NCBI RefSeq assembly: GCF_019802255.1
Contig: NZ_JAHYSS010000007.1
Coordinates: forward strand, 248,001 to 312,000
Origin: Pedobacter polysacchareus
GTDB taxonomy: Bacteria; Bacteroidota; Bacteroidia; Sphingobacteriales; Sphingobacteriaceae
Direction: 5' to 3'
Length of the DNA stretch: 64,000 bases
Shown piece by piece: positions 59,476 through 64,000 of this stretch. Position 1 is the stretch's first letter, and each line of letters opens with the position of its first letter. The notes under the pieces are model-generated. The model saw only the letters and a program-made list of their open reading frames with translations. It was not told the DNA's origin and did no database searches. The position numbers were made by a program, and so were the translations under genes.

Positions 59476-61195
59476 AATTGCTGGTACTCTGTTGTGAGTT
59501 AAAAATTTGAACATACTCCGGACTGGTTTTCATCAGATCCTCATGTTTACCCTGTGCCACGATTTCACCTTGCATCAGCACAATTACCTTATCATAATGT
59601 GCGACTGCGGCAATTTTTTGTGTGACCGACAATAAAGTAATGCCCGGATAATTCTGCTGCACGTTTTCCAATATTCTCTTTTCGGTATGGTGATCCACGC
59701 GGGAAGTAAAATCGTCTAACAATAAAACCTTAGGATTAACGGCCAGTGCCCTTGCCAGCATGATGCGTTGTTTTTGTCCGCCAGACAGGTTAGATCCCCG
59801 CTCAGAAACAATCGTATTCAATTGATCTGGTAAAGAGGTAATAAAGTCATGCAATTCTGCGGTGGCGATTGCTTTTTCTAAAGACTGATCTGTTACTGTA
59901 TCACTAAAGGCAATATTTTCACGGATACTCATATTAAATATAATGCTATCCTGGAATACGAAACCGACCTGCCGATGAAAAGCTTCCGGGTTATAATCTT
60001 TAATGTCATGGCCATCAAATAAGACTTCGCCGCTATCTGGCAAAATTAATCCGGTCAGGATATAAAGCAGTTGTGACTTTCCTGCAGCAGTAGGCCCGAT
60101 AATTGCCGTTTTAGAACCTGCTTCCAAGGAAAAGGAGATGTTTTTTAAAGCTGGCTTCTGACCATAAGACACCGATACCTCTTTTAAGGTAATTGCCCCG
60201 GCCAATAGTTCCGTAATTTTCCCTTCTGCCGGGCTTTCCTTTAAATTCAATACCCCTTCAATACGTTTATAAGAAGTGGTGGCCTGGGCAATGACGTTAC
60301 TCATGAAACCGATCACTAAAATCGGAAAAATCAGTAAGCTCAGGTAACTGTTAAAAGCGGCAAATTCTCCTAATGACATGGTCCCCTGGATCACAAAATG
60401 ACCACCCAATGCCAAAATCGTTAGGCCGGCCATATTGGCGACAAATATAATCAGCGGAATTAAACCGGCGAATAGCTTCAAAATGGCCAATCCAAGGTCT
60501 CTGGCTTGCGCATTGGCGGATAAAAACTTACTATATTCCAATTGCTGAGAATTGATCACACGAATCAATGCGGCGCCCAAAATACTTTCGTTGATCACCT
60601 TATTTAGCCAATCGATCACCTCTCTACTCTTTTTAAATAAAGGTTTAACCTTACTCAATACCAGATAAAAAGCGGTTCCAATAATGGGGACAATAGCGAT
60701 TACCGCTAATGCCAATCGCCAGTTTAAACCCAGCAGCAAGATACTGGCGCCTACAATCAGAAAGATGGAGGAAGCAATGGAAACAATCGCCTGTGCTACA
60801 AAAGACTTGATTGCATCTACATCTGCGGTCAGGTTAGTCAATAATTTTGAGGGATTTGCCTTTTCTATGTAAGCATGACTTTGGCGGGAAATCTGATCGG
60901 AAAGCTGCCTTCTCAGGTCTCTTGCCACCTTTTCCGAAGCGTAAGTCTGCACCACACTTTGTAAATAGGTAAAAATAAAGATCAACACAATTGCTCCTGA
61001 AAACTCGATCAGTACCGGCTTGATCAGAAAAGTACCAGCCGTATACGCATCAATCCCATTTGCAATCAGTTTTGGCAGCAACAAGTTCACCCCATTACTC
61101 AGCAAAGCGAGGAAGATCAATAGGTAGATCATTCCACGATAGGGCTTCAACAGACTAAAAACGCTAGATTTTTTCTCTTTTACTGTTGCTTTCAT
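59459..61195 (-). CDS. ABC exporter half-transporter, degenerate-site subunit
   Basis: 578 residues. Six membrane helices (~18-310), then a nucleotide-binding domain (~335-570) with Walker A GPTAAGKSQ and intact signature LSGGQKQR. The Walker B ends DD (Asp495 instead of the catalytic Glu) and the switch His is Gln526 (SVTQKI). These changes mark the half that builds the non-hydrolysing site in heterodimers such as TM287/288, LmrCD and BmrCD. The downstream partner overlaps its 3' end by 17 bp, showing tight coupling. Promoter element at 61236-61243. Confidence 0.94.
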   Translation of the reverse strand: MKATVKEKKSSVFSLLKPYRGMIYLLIFLALLSNGVNLLLPKLIANGIDAYTAGTFLIKPVLIEFSGAIVLIFIFTYLQSVVQTYASEKVARDLRRQLSDQISRQSHAYIEKANPSKLLTNLTADVDAIKSFVAQAIVSIASSIFLIVGASILLLGLNWRLALAVIAIVPIIGTAFYLVLSKVKPLFKKSREVIDWLNKVINESILGAALIRVINSQQLEYSKFLSANAQARDLGLAILKLFAGLIPLIIFVANMAGLTILALGGHFVIQGTMSLGEFAAFNSYLSLLIFPILVIGFMSNVIAQATTSYKRIEGVLNLKESPAEGKITELLAGAITLKEVSVSYGQKPALKNISFSLEAGSKTAIIGPTAAGKSQLLYILTGLILPDSGEVLFDGHDIKDYNPEAFHRQVGFVFQDSIIFNMSIRENIAFSDTVTDQSLEKAIATAELHDFITSLPDQLNTIVSERGSNLSGGQKQRIMLARALAVNPKVLLLDDFTSRVDHHTEKRILENVQQNYPGITLLSVTQKIAAVAHYDKVIVLMQGEIVAQGKHEDLMKTSPEYVQIFNSQQSTSNYELQP

Positions 61196-61235
61196 ATTTC
61201 AATTTCCTCTATTTATAAGGCATAAAAGGACCTTA

Positions 61236-61243
61236 CAAAACTA
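61236..61243 (-). promoter_or_regulatory. -7 promoter element of the ABC exporter operon
   Basis: TAGTTTTG on the minus strand (TAnnTTTG), 40 bases before the ATG at 61195. A TTTG lies 15 bases further upstream, closer than the usual ~19. Confidence 0.45.
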
Positions 61244-61281
61244 TATTTTTGCGGCACACAAAGTACCAAACATTCATTATA

Positions 61282-62502
61282 TTATTTAAATCGAATTGCT
61301 TTTAGCGGAGATATTTTGCTGACCAACAAAGAAGGAATTATCAGAACTACAAAACAGATCACTACGATTCCAATATTTAAAACCAGTACATCTAAAAAAT
61401 GAAGTTCTACAGGCACGTAAGATAAATAATAAGAACCCTGATCCAATTTAAACACATGAGTATATTTCTGAATAAACCCCAGTCCTAAGCCAAGGATATT
61501 CCCTAAAAACAAGCCTATCCCAACAAGATATACCGCATTGTAAAGGAAAATTTTGATCACACTATAATCTGTCATTCCAAAAGCTTTCAGCATACCGATC
61601 ATATTGGTACGTTCGAGAATCATGATCAGCAGTGCAGTAATCATATTGATCACCCCTACAATCATCATCAGAATGAGCAAAACCCTGGTATTTACATCTA
61701 ATAAAGACAGCCAGGTAAAGATGGCCGGAAAAAATTCAGCTACAGATTCCGACCTGAGGTTGACCTCCAGATTCTCATAAATACCAGTGGATACTTCCTT
61801 TAATTTAGAAAAATCTTTAATTCTGATCTCCAGTCCGCCAATCTCGTTAGGGCTCCAGTTGTTCAATCGGCGAATCACATTGAGATCCCCCAACACAAAT
61901 CCTTTATCGATTTCCTCTACCCCAACAGCATAGATTCCTACAATCTTAAACTTCCGGTTTCTTGGCGGATCCTGTACAAAGTACATGATAAAGTCATCAC
62001 CGGCTTTAAGTTTCAGCCGGTTTGCCGTAAACTGAGAGATCATAATCTCTTTCATCGCCTGTGCACTATCCGCAAAATTAATCACCTTTCCGCTTACCAA
62101 ATGACTTTTGATATAATTCCAGTTGAAAGTTTTATCGACGCCTTTAAAATTGATTCCTTCCACCTCATCATTTACAGAGATGATGGCCGGTTTTGTCGCA
62201 TAAGCCTGATAAAAGGCCACATTTGGATTTGCCTTTAAATGCTGGAGGGTTTCCACTCCCGGAACAAAGGGCGTCTGCTCAAAGGAATTGTTCAGGTCGA
62301 ACTTGAAAATGCGCACATCACCGATGTAGCCCCTTACCTTCTCCTGAATTTCCGTTTTAAAACCTTTAATGATGGCTACAGAAAGCATCATGACCGCCAA
62401 ACTGAGCATTACGCCTGCAATTGCAATGCGAACGATCAGCTTCGAAAAAGTACGCTCAGATTTGATGGCTATACGCCTTGCTATGAAATATTCTATGTTC
62501 AA
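61282..62502 (-). CDS. LolC/E-like FtsX-domain ABC permease
   Basis: 406 residues. The first membrane helix follows the amphipathic start FIARRIAIKSERTFSKLIVRIA, typical of LolC/LolE. A periplasmic MacB-like domain spans ~45-265, and three C-terminal FtsX-type helices (~275-305, 318-345, 370-395) end with the motif LLVSKISPLKAIRFK. LolCDE-type systems move lipoproteins from the inner membrane to LolA. No LolD ATPase gene is adjacent here, so this subunit must use one from elsewhere. Separate from the ABC exporter operon (86-bp gap, own promoter below). Confidence 0.9.
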   Translation of the reverse strand: MNIEYFIARRIAIKSERTFSKLIVRIAIAGVMLSLAVMMLSVAIIKGFKTEIQEKVRGYIGDVRIFKFDLNNSFEQTPFVPGVETLQHLKANPNVAFYQAYATKPAIISVNDEVEGINFKGVDKTFNWNYIKSHLVSGKVINFADSAQAMKEIMISQFTANRLKLKAGDDFIMYFVQDPPRNRKFKIVGIYAVGVEEIDKGFVLGDLNVIRRLNNWSPNEIGGLEIRIKDFSKLKEVSTGIYENLEVNLRSESVAEFFPAIFTWLSLLDVNTRVLLILMMIVGVINMITALLIMILERTNMIGMLKAFGMTDYSVIKIFLYNAVYLVGIGLFLGNILGLGLGFIQKYTHVFKLDQGSYYLSYVPVELHFLDVLVLNIGIVVICFVVLIIPSLLVSKISPLKAIRFK

Positions 62503-62930
62503 ACTTTTTGCTATAAATAGTGACTTAGCAAAAATACGCCGACGGCATTTTTACAGCGATAAAGTTGCAAATATTATGTGAATTTCTCGACTTAAAATAT
62601 CTTCAGCTGCGGGGATATGTTTTTAGCCCTACAAAGCGACAGACTTATTGATCGCCCAATGGAGATAACAGAGCTAAAGAAACAAGTGCTGCAGGATAAA
62701 ACCACAAGATATCTTGATATAAATAGCTCAATACACCTAATCAAAAGTACTTTAAAGCGCATAATTAGACATCAAGATATCTATACTTCAAGATATGTAA
62801 ACATAAAAACATCTTTAATTCTCTACTTATATGCTACCTAGGCAGCTTTAGATTTCATCCTCTTCTCAACCTATTCCAATTTTCCTATCTTTATCCTTCT
62901 ATAACAAATGATCACCAAATAATTTCCTGA
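62503..62930. other. Intergenic region with palindrome cluster; no gene called
   Basis: A -7 element of the LolC/E-like gene (TATTTTTG on minus) lies at 62529-62536. CAAGATATCTTG (62705-62716) is a perfect 12-bp palindrome. ATCAAGATATCT (62771-62782) is its near-complement neighbour, and TCAAGATAT occurs again at 62788-62796. A 74-codon + frame (62617-62841) crosses these and looks non-coding. Confidence 0.5.
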
Positions 62931-64000
62931 ATGAAAAGATCCCGTTCCTTTTTACTTTTACTTACAGGTCTTAGCCTGCATTTATCCGCCTGTGCAGCGG
63001 GCCATAGTACTCCTCCTACTGCTGTTAAAGCAACAGAAAAGAAAGCTTTGGAAAAACCGCGGAATAAAACCAAGGTTCAAGATCATGAGATTCGCACCGG
63101 AGCAGAGCAAACAGAACAGTACCTGCCTTACCTGAAAGGTAAACGTGTAGGCATGGTGGTTAACCCCACCTCTATTATTGGCAAAGAAACCAGTGTAGAC
63201 AGTCTACTGAAGCTAGGTGTAAACATTGTAAAAATATTCGGACCGGAACACGGTTTTAGAGGGAATGCCAGTGCCGGCATCCATGTAAATGACGCTATAG
63301 ATACCAAAACTGGCATTCCAGCAGTTTCTTTATATGGAAAACACCTCACGCCTACTAAAGAAGAACTGGCAGATGTAGACGTTATGGTTTTTGACATTCA
63401 GGATGTAGGCGTTCGTTTTTATACTTACATAAATACCCTGCAGCACGTGATGGAAGCCTGTGCCGCACAAAATAAAGAAGTACTGATCCTGGATCGTCCA
63501 AATCCCAATGGCTTTTACATTGATGGCCCTATCCTTGATCCGAAACTGGCCTCAGGAATTGGCTTACAACCCATTCCAATTGTTCACGGACTAACCGTTG
63601 GCGAATATGCGCAGATGCTGAACGGAGAAGGCTGGTTAAAGAACAAGCTGAAATGTAAAATCAAAATTATTAAGGTGGCCAATTACAACCATGACCTCCC
63701 TTATGAACTGCCGGTAAAACCATCACCAAACCTAAATACGGCACAGTCTATTCTGCTATACCCTACCACTTGCCTATTTGAAGGCACCTATTTGAATCAT
63801 GGCCGCGGCACTTTATTTCCTTTTACCATCCTTGGCGCTCCAGCATTAAAAGGTAAATACAGCTTTAGTTTTACCCCAAAAAGCATCAAAGGGATGGCCG
63901 AAACACCATTACATGTCAATAAAGTATGCTATGGACTGGACCTCAGAAACTATGACACGGAAAAAATACGCCAGGATAAAGCCTTAAACTTAAATTGGCT
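62931..64000 (+). CDS. namZ: Exo-beta-N-acetylmuramidase NamZ (DUF1343/GH171), 3' end outside the window
   Basis: The first 356 codons are visible and the frame is open to the window edge. Lipoprotein signal with Cys21 (LHLSAC), then a basic linker (~28-55). The DUF1343 body starts near 65: KRVGMVVNPTSIIGK, IFGPEHGFRG (Glu106, probable catalytic Glu), DVMVFDIQDVGVRFYTYI, LDRPNPNG, and LYPTTCLFEGTYLNHGRGT. Known NamZ enzymes cleave non-reducing terminal MurNAc from peptidoglycan fragments, so this one most likely recycles cell-wall sugars in the periplasm. The start at 62931 gives the only good lipoprotein signal. Upstream holds the palindrome cluster. Confidence 0.93.
   Translation, partial: MKRSRSFLLLLTGLSLHLSACAAGHSTPPTAVKATEKKALEKPRNKTKVQDHEIRTGAEQTEQYLPYLKGKRVGMVVNPTSIIGKETSVDSLLKLGVNIVKIFGPEHGFRGNASAGIHVNDAIDTKTGIPAVSLYGKHLTPTKEELADVDVMVFDIQDVGVRFYTYINTLQHVMEACAAQNKEVLILDRPNPNGFYIDGPILDPKLASGIGLQPIPIVHGLTVGEYAQMLNGEGWLKNKLKCKIKIIKVANYNHDLPYELPVKPSPNLNTAQSILLYPTTCLFEGTYLNHGRGTLFPFTILGAPALKGKYSFSFTPKSIKGMAETPLHVNKVCYGLDLRNYDTEKIRQDKALNLNW

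Noticed and set aside
62617-62841. A 74-codon + frame in the palindrome region upstream of namZ
   Set aside because: It crosses the palindromes, has no recognisable pattern and weak codon character.
1-64000. CRISPR array, insertion sequence, prophage or integron signatures
   Set aside because: No evenly spaced repeats, transposase, integrase or phage structural frames were seen on either strand.

Overview
The window is a 64 kb chromosomal segment of a Bacteroidota bacterium, most like a Pedobacter or other Sphingobacteriaceae member. This rests on the SusC/SusD pair with its ECF sigma/FecR system, a T9SS plug-domain protein, a TamL-type outer-membrane assembly lipoprotein, a DUF5690 transporter, AT-rich intergenic DNA, few Shine-Dalgarno sites, and many promoters of the Bacteroidota type TAnnTTTG. 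No phage, insertion sequence, CRISPR array or antibiotic-resistance island was seen.

Layout. 1-9.3 kb: the C-terminal third of a heavy-metal RND pump, a GH29 alpha-L-fucosidase, a two-gene SRPBCC operon, ychF, mgtE, tRNA-Arg(CCG), and a divergent VOC protein/GlxA-type regulator pair. 9.3-13.3 kb: a DUF4377/META protein, then a small aminophosphonate-type operon (FAD oxidoreductase plus DUF5690 transporter). Its third gene, a phosphonatase-like HAD hydrolase, survives only as a 55-codon internally deleted remnant. 13.4-31.2 kb: mostly housekeeping genes: tspO, tamL, a TrmH-type rRNA methyltransferase, tRNA-Cys with a small basic protein, pyrD, an ABC-F ATPase, the T9SS plug protein, a cytoplasmic alpha-amylase, a thioesterase, an antiporter, an EVE protein, a Crp/SMR pair and holA. 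31.2-34.3 kb: valS, with an unusual pair of inverted, highly structured repeats upstream.

34.3-47.9 kb is a polysaccharide-utilization-type locus read leftward: ECF sigma factor, GH30 lipoprotein, FecR anti-sigma, SusC with an STN signalling domain, SusD, a metallophosphoesterase fused to a PQQ-like propeller, and a DPP-IV peptidase. In the usual model, ligand in SusC signals through the STN domain to FecR, which frees the sigma factor to switch on uptake and the surface enzymes. The GH30 gene lies between sigma and anti-sigma. A copy of the sequence around the FecR start is left directly after the sigma gene, which suggests that GH30 was inserted or that this junction was duplicated.

48-64 kb: an EamA transporter, M13 metallopeptidase, mnmD, aldo/keto reductase, AI-2E family permease, mazG, a DEAD-box-like protein with altered motifs, a DUF2059 protein, a heterodimeric ABC exporter with one degenerate ATP site, a LolC/E-like permease, and the start of an exo-N-acetylmuramidase (NamZ, DUF1343).

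The most noteworthy items are the phosphonatase remnant, the sigma/GH30/FecR junction repeat, the inverted structured repeats near valS, the phosphoesterase-PQQ fusion with a D-x-E first motif, and the DDAE helicase-like protein. I did not find a clearly new multi-gene defence or biosynthetic system.
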